Assembly: GCA_947303825.1 (NCBI GenBank)
Contig: CAMYZK010000137.1
Span: 1-6,907, forward strand
Length of the DNA stretch: 6,907 nt
Direction of reading: 5' to 3'
From: an uncultured Prevotella sp.
Lineage (GTDB): Bacteria; Bacteroidota; Bacteroidia; Bacteroidales; Bacteroidaceae
In this document: positions 1 to 6,300 of the stretch, piece after piece
Layout: the number at the start of each line of letters is the position of its first letter
Numbering within the stretch: position 1 is the first letter of the stretch
Translations under genes and position numbers: made by a program
Notes under the pieces: model-generated
Seen by the model: only the letters and a program-made list of their open reading frames with translations
The model's database searches: none
What the model was told of the DNA's origin: nothing

Positions 1-2481
1 GCTTTCTTGCGCTCCGTGGGTGCTCAGGCGCTTCGCGGAGGTCTCTGCAAAGAACGTTGAATGTTGGTCGATTCCCTCTTTCACTATCACCCTGTGGCGT
101 AGTGCCGACCTTACGGCATACCATGCAGGCTTGCGTCCCAGCTGTGCAGTGTAGAGCAATGGACTGGAAGCCTCGCGCCAGCTGTTGTTGTCTTTCAGCC
201 CCCAGATTACCATGCTGGGACAGTTGCCGTTGTTGAGCACTATGTCGGTGATGACGCGATAGTTGCGGGCCTGTTCTTCCATATTCTCTGCCGAGGTGCT
301 GCCTATGCCCATGTCCAGTTCGGTGATGATGCATTGCAGGCCAAGGTCGGCAAAGCGTCGAATGGTGCTCTCCAGCTTCACGCTATCTACCTCGCCCACA
401 GAGAAATGGCATTGTAGTCCCACTCCGTCAAGTGGTATGTTGTGATCTTTTAGCCTTTTGGCCAGGTTGTAGAAAGCCATCGACTTTGCCTTGCCCTGCA
501 GCTCGGTGCCGTAGTCGTTGAGGAAGAGCAGGGCATCGGGGTCGGCCTGGTGAGCATAGACAAATGCCGAGTCTATGTAGTCATCGCCTATAGCTCGCTG
601 CCACACCGTCTGCCTAAGGTCGTAGGCATCGGGGTTGGTGCGCACGGTAGTCTGGTTGTCGTCCAGGCATTCGTTCACTACGTCCCATTCTTTCACCTTT
701 CCCTTGTAGTGCTTCATCACGGTGTTGATGTGGGTGCGCATGATGTTGAGGGCCTCCTGGCGGCTCCAGTTCTTGTCGTTTTTCTTACCGTCGCTGCTCA
801 CCCACTGCGGCTGCTGCTGGTGCCATACCAGACAGTGTCCTCTCACCTCCATAGCGTGCTTCCTGGCAAAGCTGACGAGGGCATCGGCCGAGCCAAACGT
901 GAAAGAGCCTTGCGATGGCTGCAGTGCGTCCATCTTCATCTCATTCTCAGCCACAAGCATGTTGAACTGGTTGCCCACCTCCTTGGTCTCTCCCAAACTC
1001 TCGTTGCTTAGGTCATTCTTCCACATAGAGATGGCAGTACCTATATACTTGCCGTTCTTTGCGGCGTATGCCTTCAGGGTGGTGTTGTCTGCGGCATCGT
1101 CTATGCCATCGTCGTAGTAGGCTCCCATGGTGCTCTCGTCGTCATCGGGATTGTCGGGATTGTCGTCGCTGCCGTTGTCTTTGAGCGAGGTGAGCCTTGC
1201 CTTAATAGTGTACCCTCCGTTAGCCACGCTCTCCACCAGCTCCCAGGTATGGTGGTTGGCCTTAAGGTCGAAGTGCCACTCTCCGCCAGCCTCAGTCTTG
1301 CTCTTGGCAGTGAGCAGCGTCAGCTCGTCGCCTACGCTGAGGTTGGCATCGTTATCAACCACAATCTGCACCACGGGCATCTTGTCGCTGATGGCAAAGT
1401 CTTGTGTCATGTTGAGATATTTCACCGTGCCGCTGATGGCCAGCTGGTCGCAGCTGGTAGCTGATGCCACCTTGAAGCGTAGTACCGATGCGGGACGCAC
1501 AAAGAGGTTGGCATCGCGTGTAGCGGCGTAGTTTTTAAGAGTGAGCAGCCCTACTGCATCTGCCCCAGGCTCTATGGTGCCGTAGTTGTCCACCGTTCCG
1601 CCTATGCTGCCGGTGCCGCCCAGCAGTCCCTGCTCAAAGATGTATGCAACGGCCTCATTGCTTGAGGGGCGGGCGCCCAAGGCCCCGCGCAGCTTACGGC
1701 TCTCGGCCTCGCTGCGATCGTTTACAATCAGCACGCGTCCCTGTAGCACCCTCAAGGCTCCGCTCAGGTAGTTGTCGTTGCCGGTTATATAATATGTACC
1801 CGTACCTTCTTTAATAATACTCAGGCTCGTGTCGTCGTTGTATTCCGATGGGCGTATGGTGCCTGCCAGTGTGGCGTCGGTGTTTAGTCCGCCCAGCAGA
1901 TAATAGGCTGCCCGCTTGGTCTTCATGTAGCCTTGCAGCACGGAACCCTCCTCCATCTGCAATTCGCCTATGCGGAATCCAGCTCCGGCAGTGTTGGCCT
2001 CGCAACAGATGGTAGCACCTTGATGCAGCGTAACGTGGTTGCTGGCCATCGAAATGTTTACCTTGCCCGTCTTCGCATCGTCAAGGGCATTCTCGGGCGA
2101 TGACGACTTGCCACCATGAGGCAGCACCACACCATAGAAGCCTGCCGACGAGGAGTTCTCGGGGAAAGGATAGATGTGTACCTCGCCCGAGAAGTTGTCC
2201 CAGTTGGGCCATTTGGCTCCCTTTGCCGTGCCCAGGTAGCAGCGCTCACCTCCTGCATAGAGGTTTAGCGTGCCCTTGCCCGAGATGGTGGAGCTGAAGT
2301 AGGTGTAACGAGCCATCTTCACGTTTACCACGCTACCGGCAGGCAAGGATATGTACTGGTCGTAAGTCTTGTATTCGCTCGACGTGTTGTTGCCGCTGAT
2401 GTCTATGGTGCGGTCGTCGGAAGCGGCAGTGAGCCATGCCAGCGAGAGAGCCAGCAGGGAAAGGATTCGGGAAGCTGTCAT
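1..2481 (-). CDS. Secreted GH10 endo-1,4-beta-xylanase with N-terminal autotransporter-passenger-like beta-helix module (3' end off window)
   Basis: An open frame runs from ATG at 2481 to the left edge without a stop, giving 827 residues. Residues 1-19 are a signal peptide (hydrophobic LLALSLAWLTA). Residues about 20-430 are rich in G, T, N and short beta strands: 225-254 (EGTGTYYITGNDN...LQGRVLIVND) and 286-318 (LLGGTGSIGGTVDNYGTIEPG) resemble autotransporter PATR repeats, and 343-391 (CDQLAISGTV...GDELTLLTA) resembles the end of such passengers. An acidic linker (434-452, DNPDNPDDDE) leads to a GH10 barrel, about 456-795. GH10 signs are ENEMK at 512-516, GHCLVWH at 548-554, acid/base Glu604 in WDVVNE, His692 in QCH, and nucleophile Glu721 in ITELD. 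Known GH10 enzymes cleave xylan backbone bonds with retention of configuration. The start overlaps the upstream stop (ATGA), so it is probably translationally coupled as the third operon gene. No membrane beta-barrel is visible. The GH10 call is very sure; the beta-helix call is by pattern. Confidence 0.95.
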   Translation of the reverse strand, partial: MTASRILSLLALSLAWLTAASDDRTIDISGNNTSSEYKTYDQYISLPAGSVVNVKMARYTYFSSTISGKGTLNLYAGGERCYLGTAKGAKWPNWDNFSGEVHIYPFPENSSSAGFYGVVLPHGGKSSSPENALDDAKTGKVNISMASNHVTLHQGATICCEANTAGAGFRIGELQMEEGSVLQGYMKTKRAAYYLLGGLNTDATLAGTIRPSEYNDDTSLSIIKEGTGTYYITGNDNYLSGALRVLQGRVLIVNDRSEAESRKLRGALGARPSSNEAVAYIFEQGLLGGTGSIGGTVDNYGTIEPGADAVGLLTLKNYAATRDANLFVRPASVLRFKVASATSCDQLAISGTVKYLNMTQDFAISDKMPVVQIVVDNDANLSVGDELTLLTAKSKTEAGGEWHFDLKANHHTWELVESVANGGYTIKARLTSLKDNGSDDNPDNPDDDESTMGAYYDDGIDDAADNTTLKAYAAKNGKYIGTAISMWKNDLSNESLGETKEVGNQFNMLVAENEMKMDALQPSQGSFTFGSADALVSFARKHAMEVRGHCLVWHQQQPQWVSSDGKKNDKNWSRQEALNIMRTHINTVMKHYKGKVKEWDVVNECLDDNQTTVRTNPDAYDLRQTVWQRAIGDDYIDSAFVYAHQADPDALLFLNDYGTELQGKAKSMAFYNLAKRLKDHNIPLDGVGLQCHFSVGEVDSVKLESTIRRFADLGLQCIITELDMGIGSTSAENMEEQARNYRVITDIVLNNGNCPSMVIWGLKDNNSWREASSPLLYTAQLGRKPAWYAVRSALRHRVIVKEGIDQHSTFFAETSAKRLSTHGAQES
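53..79 (-). repeat. Copy 1 of a 27-bp near-identical segment in the C-terminal linker
   Basis: This segment matches 4525-4551 at 24 of 27 positions, including an unbroken 15-base stretch, AACGTTGAATGTTGG on the plus strand. Both copies are read in the same frame and encode QHSTF preceded by EG and two variable residues (EGIDQHSTF here). It lies just after the GH10 domain. The match is seen directly; its origin is unknown. Confidence 0.7.
2478..2481 (-). promoter_or_regulatory. ATGA stop/start overlap between the two xylanase genes
   Basis: The TGA stop of the CBM6-type GH10 gene (2480-2478) shares two bases with the ATG of the beta-helix GH10 gene (2481-2479). No strong Shine-Dalgarno sequence precedes this ATG; the nearest purine run, GGAAAG, lies about 14 bases upstream and is part of the NGKK codons. 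Termination-reinitiation coupling is the natural reading, and it supports the chosen start of the downstream gene, which is followed directly by a good signal peptide. Confidence 0.85.
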
Positions 2482-4376
2482 TTTAAGTGTTTCTTTCCAT
2501 TTAGAATGTACACACGCTTTGTGGGCATATCCTTAATGCGATGTCCCTGTAAGTCGTAATAGGGTCTGGAGACGTAGGGGGAGTAGGTGGTGACAGGAAC
2601 GATGGCATCGGGCTCGGTACAAGTAAAGGTCATTTTGTCTAGGTTGCCGTAGGGACCGTCGATGGTGACGCGCAGTACTTGCTGGCCCTGCTCCAGCGGA
2701 AAGAGGCACTTACCTTTAACGCTCTTGTAGGTCTGCCACTGGCTGTTGTCGGTCTGTGGAATGCTTACTGAGCACAGGGTTTTCGTCTCTTCGTCTTTTC
2801 TTACGCTTACGGTGAAACCTGCTCCCGAGTTGCCTGATGCCACAACAGCCTGATATTCATATTTGCCAGCCTGGGTCACGTCAACGGTATACTCCAGCCA
2901 TTCGCCGTTGGCAGTATATCCTATGGCGTAGCCTGAGTTGCCGGTAACGATGTCTACGCCACCATTGTCGGTGCGGTACTTGGTGCCACCCTCGTCCGTG
3001 GCATCGCTGTCGTGCCAGGTGAGTCCCTCACCGCCTGCGTCGAAGTTCTCAAACTGCAGGGTGCCAGGTAGTGCTATAACTCCTTTGTATGGTGAGCGTG
3101 CACCGAGCACAGTGATGGACGAGAGACGCTCGTACTTGTTGCCCTCGGTGTCGTAGACTACGGCGCGCAGACTCGCGGCGCCCTTCTTGTCGGGGGTATA
3201 CTCAACGGTATAGGGTGCCTCGGTCATGGTGGCGAAGAGCTTGCCCTTGATGTATAGCTCTACGCGGTCGATGGTTTTGGTGCGTAGGCGGGCCCTCACC
3301 TCAATGGAGGTAGGCTCGTCAATAGAGACGTTGAGCGACTGCGGCTTGACGTAGACCGATGCCTCTTTCTTCATGCCGGGGAAGGGGCTCTTGGCACTCT
3401 TTGCCTTGTCTGAGGCCATGTATTCGCGCAGCCATGTCAGTGCGGGACGCTCCTGGCCGTCGCGTATGAGGCCGGAGTTGCCGTCGGTGGTCCATGTCTG
3501 TCCGTAGAACCAGCCCCACAGGGTGATGCCGGCACAGTAGGAAGCCTCCCACATCAGTGGTATCTGCTCTGAGTAACGCTGTTTCTGATAGGTATTGTCG
3601 CTGGTGGCGATGTCATATTCGGTGATGTACATGGGCATCTTCAGCGCACTCTGTATCTTGGTCATTGCCGACTTGAAGGTGTTCACATCGCAGTCGGTGA
3701 GCTCGTGTGACTGGCATCCGTATGCATCGATGGGAGCTCCGGCGTTGCGCAGCGTCTTTACGAGGTCTATAAACTGGTCGGTATTCCACTGGAAGGTGTT
3801 GAAGTCGTTGTAAATGAGTATGGCGTCGGGCCATCGCTCGGCAGCCATCTCAAAAGCCTTGATGAGCCAGTCGTAGCCTGTGACACCGCCTCCGCCCAGG
3901 GCTTCCTTGATATAGTGTGTATCGGCCTGATGGCCTTCCACGGCTTCGTTTGCCACGTCAATCATTTCCAGGTTGGGATAGTGTTTCTTCACGGCGTCCA
4001 TCCACTTCACGATGGCCTTGTAGCGTTCTTCTACCGACAGGTTCTTCACCCAGCCGGGAAACTGTGAACCCCATATCAGGGTGTGGAACTTGAAGGGGAA
4101 CTGCCACTTCTTAGCATAGTTATAGGCTTTGTCGGCTCCCGTCCAGTTGTAGGAGTTGCGAGTGCCCTCAACAGAAGACCACTTAGTGGCATTCTCAGGT
4201 GTAACCTGGTTCCAGTACTTATAGAAGGTGAAGCCATTGGCATTCATGTCGCTGCCCCAGCCTGTGGTGATGTTGCCCAAAAACTTGTCGGGGTTGGTAG
4301 ACAGCTGTGCCACGGCCTGCATGGAGAACAGGCCGCCGACAAGCGTCATAGCAACTAATTTGAGTCGTTTAGTCAT
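2478..4376 (-). CDS. Secreted GH10 xylanase with Ig-like domain, CBM6-like module and C-terminal sorting-type tail
   Basis: Complete gene of 632 residues. Residues 1-23 form a signal peptide with likely cleavage AVA|Q. The GH10 catalytic domain is about 25-325: PENATKW (60-66), FKFHTLIWG (96-103), acid/base Glu144 in IDVANEA, His224 in QSHE, nucleophile Glu253 in MYITEYD, and WGWFYGQTW (287-295). The usual W of WDVVNE is Ile139 and ITELD is ITEYD, so this is a subgroup distinct from the downstream GH10. An Ig-like beta-sandwich follows at about 342-425 (RVELYIKGKLFATMTEAPYTVEY type, as in Big_7 domains). A CBM6-like module is at about 434-586, with QFENFD, YRTDNGGVDI, GYTANGEWLEYTV and a closing GNLDKMTF; CBM6 modules bind xylan or other beta-glycans. 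The tail, 607-629 (YYDLQGHRI...VYILNGKK), resembles Bacteroidetes secretion signals. It lies 54 bp after the esterase gene and overlaps the next xylanase by 4 bp. Endo-xylanase activity is family knowledge; exact substrate is inferred. Confidence 0.96.
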   Translation of the reverse strand: MTKRLKLVAMTLVGGLFSMQAVAQLSTNPDKFLGNITTGWGSDMNANGFTFYKYWNQVTPENATKWSSVEGTRNSYNWTGADKAYNYAKKWQFPFKFHTLIWGSQFPGWVKNLSVEERYKAIVKWMDAVKKHYPNLEMIDVANEAVEGHQADTHYIKEALGGGGVTGYDWLIKAFEMAAERWPDAILIYNDFNTFQWNTDQFIDLVKTLRNAGAPIDAYGCQSHELTDCDVNTFKSAMTKIQSALKMPMYITEYDIATSDNTYQKQRYSEQIPLMWEASYCAGITLWGWFYGQTWTTDGNSGLIRDGQERPALTWLREYMASDKAKSAKSPFPGMKKEASVYVKPQSLNVSIDEPTSIEVRARLRTKTIDRVELYIKGKLFATMTEAPYTVEYTPDKKGAASLRAVVYDTEGNKYERLSSITVLGARSPYKGVIALPGTLQFENFDAGGEGLTWHDSDATDEGGTKYRTDNGGVDIVTGNSGYAIGYTANGEWLEYTVDVTQAGKYEYQAVVASGNSGAGFTVSVRKDEETKTLCSVSIPQTDNSQWQTYKSVKGKCLFPLEQGQQVLRVTIDGPYGNLDKMTFTCTEPDAIVPVTTYSPYVSRPYYDLQGHRIKDMPTKRVYILNGKKHLK

Positions 4377-4445
4377 AATTCCTAACTCCTAACACTTAAC
4401 TCTTAACTCTTAATTCTTAACTCTTAACTCTTAATACTTAACACT
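4376..4445 (-). repeat. Degenerate heptamer tandem repeat (consensus AGAGTTA, 10 units) filling the esterase-xylanase junction
   Basis: Read on the minus strand, ten 7-base units follow in exact register: AGTGTTA, AGTATTA, AGAGTTA twice, AGAATTA, AGAGTTA twice, AGTGTTA, GGAGTTA and GGAATTA. The last A is the first base of the xylanase ATG. The second and third units supply the TAA stop of the esterase gene, and the first unit lies in its last codons. The array therefore makes up the entire intergenic gap plus both gene borders. I cannot tell whether it arose by slippage or has a regulatory role. Confidence 0.9.
4386..4390 (-). promoter_or_regulatory. Shine-Dalgarno-like AGGAG ahead of the GH10-CBM6 gene
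   Basis: The A-to-G change at the start of the ninth heptamer unit produces AGGAG on the minus strand, 9 bases before ATG at 4376. This is within usual ribosome-binding spacing, although Bacteroidetes generally rely little on Shine-Dalgarno pairing. It supports the ATG at 4376 as the start. Confidence 0.5.
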
Positions 4446-6224
4446 ATACTTTTTCCCGTTCAGGATATACAATCCCTTTGTGGGTATACCATGAAGGCGA
4501 CGGCCCTGGAGGTCGAAGACGTTAAACGTTGAATGTTGGGCGTTGCCCTCTGCCTCACTGACCTTCGGCATGTCAATGCCGCTCTTAAAGCCGAGCGTGC
4601 ACAGTGTGAAGTATTTAATAGAGCTTGACTTGGCAGGGCCGGCATCTTTCAGGTACTTGCCTGTTCCCACGTTCTTCAGTGAGAATCCCTTGCCTGCAGT
4701 GTACTTCAGTGTCCAGACGGCACCGTTCTTTATGTCGTGTCCGTTCTGGTCGTTCAGCCCTTGTATGAAGCAGCACGTTCCTGTGGCAGCCTGTGTGTTA
4801 AGGTATCCGGGGGTGCCGTCGCCAAGCTCATAGTCCTTGCCCTCGGGAGTGATGAGCCTCAACAGATAGCCGTTGCTTACTGTGCTTTCTTCCAGTTTGA
4901 AGAGATAGCCCGAATTGGTGCTTTTGACAGCCTTGTCTTTGCTGTCGTAACCAAGGTCTTGCCCTGTTATGCCATAGAACACCTTCTCTTCAGCCTCGTT
5001 GACAATGGCAAAGTACTGTCCTTGCAGCTCGGCAACAGAGGTAAAGGTTCTGCCGAGGCCGCTACCCGTCACCTCTACGGTGAATGTCTTTGAGAACTGC
5101 TGGCCGGTGAAGTCGGTGTAGGTGGCAGTCACTGTGCCGGTCATCTCCTCGTTGGCCACAATTTTTCCTCCCAGGAAGGTGAAGTCGTTGCTTGTCAGGG
5201 TTATCTCGCGTGTCAGGTCTTCGCGGTGATTGTCGGCAAAGGTGCCCCATACCTTTACTTCCACGTTGGTGCCCACCTCTGTAGTGACAGGGGCAATGTC
5301 TTCGAGTCCGGTCATCGTAAGGAAATTGACAAGGCTCTTAGGAAGCTTGTAGTCGGCATCCTTCTGTGTGGGGCGCCCCATCACTTTAAGTGCCTCGTAT
5401 GCATAGCGTTTGCCCAGGGTGCGGTAGCCTGATGGTGAGAAGTGCCAGGGGTCGGTGCCGTTGCCTGGTATGCCGTTAGCGTGTACCACATGGCCTGTGG
5501 GTATGACACTGGGAATCTTTGCCACGACAGCGTTGTGGCCAGAGCATCCGCCGCCCATGTCTTCATATTCCACCTCACCAACAAAGAGGGGCACATCCTC
5601 TGCCTGTAGCCCCAGGTCGTTGAGCATGTCGTTGTATATCTTCTTCACCATGTCGGGCCAGGCGGGGTCGCCGCAGTTCGAGCAGCCCTGATGCAGCAGG
5701 ATGCCCTTTATCACGCCCACCTTCTGGGCTTTCTTGCCCATCTCTATCAGGCGTCCGTAGGGGTTGCCGCCGTAGTAGTTCTTGGCAAGCGTGGCCCACC
5801 ACTCATTGGGGTTGTCGCTGAGCTTCTTCTTGTATTTATCCTTGTCGAACATCTCTATGGGACTGCCACCCATAGCCACGGCAATGACGCCTATCTTGAC
5901 ATCGGAAGGCATGGCGGCCACCATGGTTCGGCCAAAGTAGTCAGTGGGTCCCAGCTTGCCAGCAGGACTCACTATGGGGCAGTTGGCAGTGTACCACTGG
6001 CCTTGTGTGCGTCTGGGGTCGTTGAAATTGCATGTAGCCAGCATCTGGAAACGGGGGTCTACATAGTTGTCGACAGTCTCCCACTGGGCGTTGCCCTCCA
6101 TGTTCGACTGTCCGAAGCACAGATAGATGTGAAAGTTAGGGTCTACGTCGGCATTGGCATTCAGGCATCCTGCAGCCATCATCACTGTAGCTGCCAGTTT
6201 CCTGACATTTGTAAAGAACTTCAT
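4431..6224 (-). CDS. Secreted SGNH-type carbohydrate acetylesterase (CE6 / sialate O-acetylesterase-like) with Ig-like and beta-trefoil-like modules
   Basis: Complete gene of 597 residues. Signal peptide 1-25 (cleavage ANA|D); AAGC at 17-20 could also be read as a weak lipobox. The catalytic SGNH domain, about 27-285, has GQSNMEG at 38-44 with nucleophile Ser40, a mid-domain Gly-rich block VAMGGSPIE (116-124), LLHQG at 176-180, and Asp258/His261 in DPWHFSPSGY completing the triad. This is the SASA/DUF303 fold that includes CE6 acetylxylan esterases. Cys181, Cys184 and Cys227 could form a disulfide near the active site. Residues 310-387 look like an Ig-like domain; 392-545 look like a beta-trefoil or carbohydrate-binding module (ending FSLKNVGTGKYLKDAG...YFTLCTL). 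The C-terminus, FDLQGRRL...LYILNGKK (570-592), is a sorting-type tail. It is first in the operon, after a predicted promoter at 6302-6309. Removing acetyl groups from xylan is inferred from the two xylanases behind it; another acetylated glycan is possible. Confidence 0.92.
   Translation of the reverse strand: MKFFTNVRKLAATVMMAAGCLNANADVDPNFHIYLCFGQSNMEGNAQWETVDNYVDPRFQMLATCNFNDPRRTQGQWYTANCPIVSPAGKLGPTDYFGRTMVAAMPSDVKIGVIAVAMGGSPIEMFDKDKYKKKLSDNPNEWWATLAKNYYGGNPYGRLIEMGKKAQKVGVIKGILLHQGCSNCGDPAWPDMVKKIYNDMLNDLGLQAEDVPLFVGEVEYEDMGGGCSGHNAVVAKIPSVIPTGHVVHANGIPGNGTDPWHFSPSGYRTLGKRYAYEALKVMGRPTQKDADYKLPKSLVNFLTMTGLEDIAPVTTEVGTNVEVKVWGTFADNHREDLTREITLTSNDFTFLGGKIVANEEMTGTVTATYTDFTGQQFSKTFTVEVTGSGLGRTFTSVAELQGQYFAIVNEAEEKVFYGITGQDLGYDSKDKAVKSTNSGYLFKLEESTVSNGYLLRLITPEGKDYELGDGTPGYLNTQAATGTCCFIQGLNDQNGHDIKNGAVWTLKYTAGKGFSLKNVGTGKYLKDAGPAKSSSIKYFTLCTLGFKSGIDMPKVSEAEGNAQHSTFNVFDLQGRRLHGIPTKGLYILNGKKYSVKY
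4525..4551 (-). repeat. Copy 2 of the 27-bp linker segment
   Basis: Partner of positions 53-79, with 24 of 27 bases identical and read in the same frame. It encodes EGNAQHSTF, directly before the DLQGRRL tail of the esterase. Apart from their tails, the two host proteins have different folds, so common descent of the whole genes does not explain the match. Confidence 0.7.
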
Positions 6225-6253
6225 TTTTTTAGTTATGATAAGTTATACCTTGT

Positions 6254-6288
6254 GGCACTGCCCTCTAAAGCATGTCGGGACTAGTGCC
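6254..6288 (-). other. Candidate hairpin in the 5' leader of the esterase-xylanase operon
   Basis: On the minus strand GGCACT (6288-6283) pairs with AGTGCC (6259-6254), and an inner CCC/GGG pairing is possible within the loop. The hairpin would lie between the predicted transcription start near 6295 and the ATG at 6224. It is not followed by a U-run, so it does not look like an intrinsic terminator. A role in mRNA stability or translation is only a guess. Confidence 0.4.
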
Positions 6289-6300
6289 TTTTTTCAGCCT

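Noticed and set aside
550..1011. Plus-strand open frame of 153 codons opposite the GH10 domain of the last xylanase
   Set aside because: It is fully antisense to a frame with clear GH10 catalytic motifs, and its Val/Leu/His-rich translation looks like a reverse-complement artefact.
1..2481. A true type V autotransporter
   Set aside because: Only passenger-like repeats are seen. The C-terminal half is GH10 and no barrel precedes the edge, so type V self-export is not supported.
4376..4445. Heptamer array as a CRISPR
   Set aside because: Units are 7 bases, contiguous and without spacers, so this is a simple tandem repeat.
5691..6284. Plus-strand open frame of 197 codons opposite the esterase
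   Set aside because: It lies antisense to the strongly supported SGNH domain, its translation has no recognisable motif, and it has no promoter or start context. It is a by-product of codon choice on the other strand.
6254..6288. Intrinsic terminator between the divergent genes
   Set aside because: The stem is not followed by a U-run on either strand at the right distance. The T-run at 6289-6294 follows the stem on the plus strand, but no plus-strand gene ends there.
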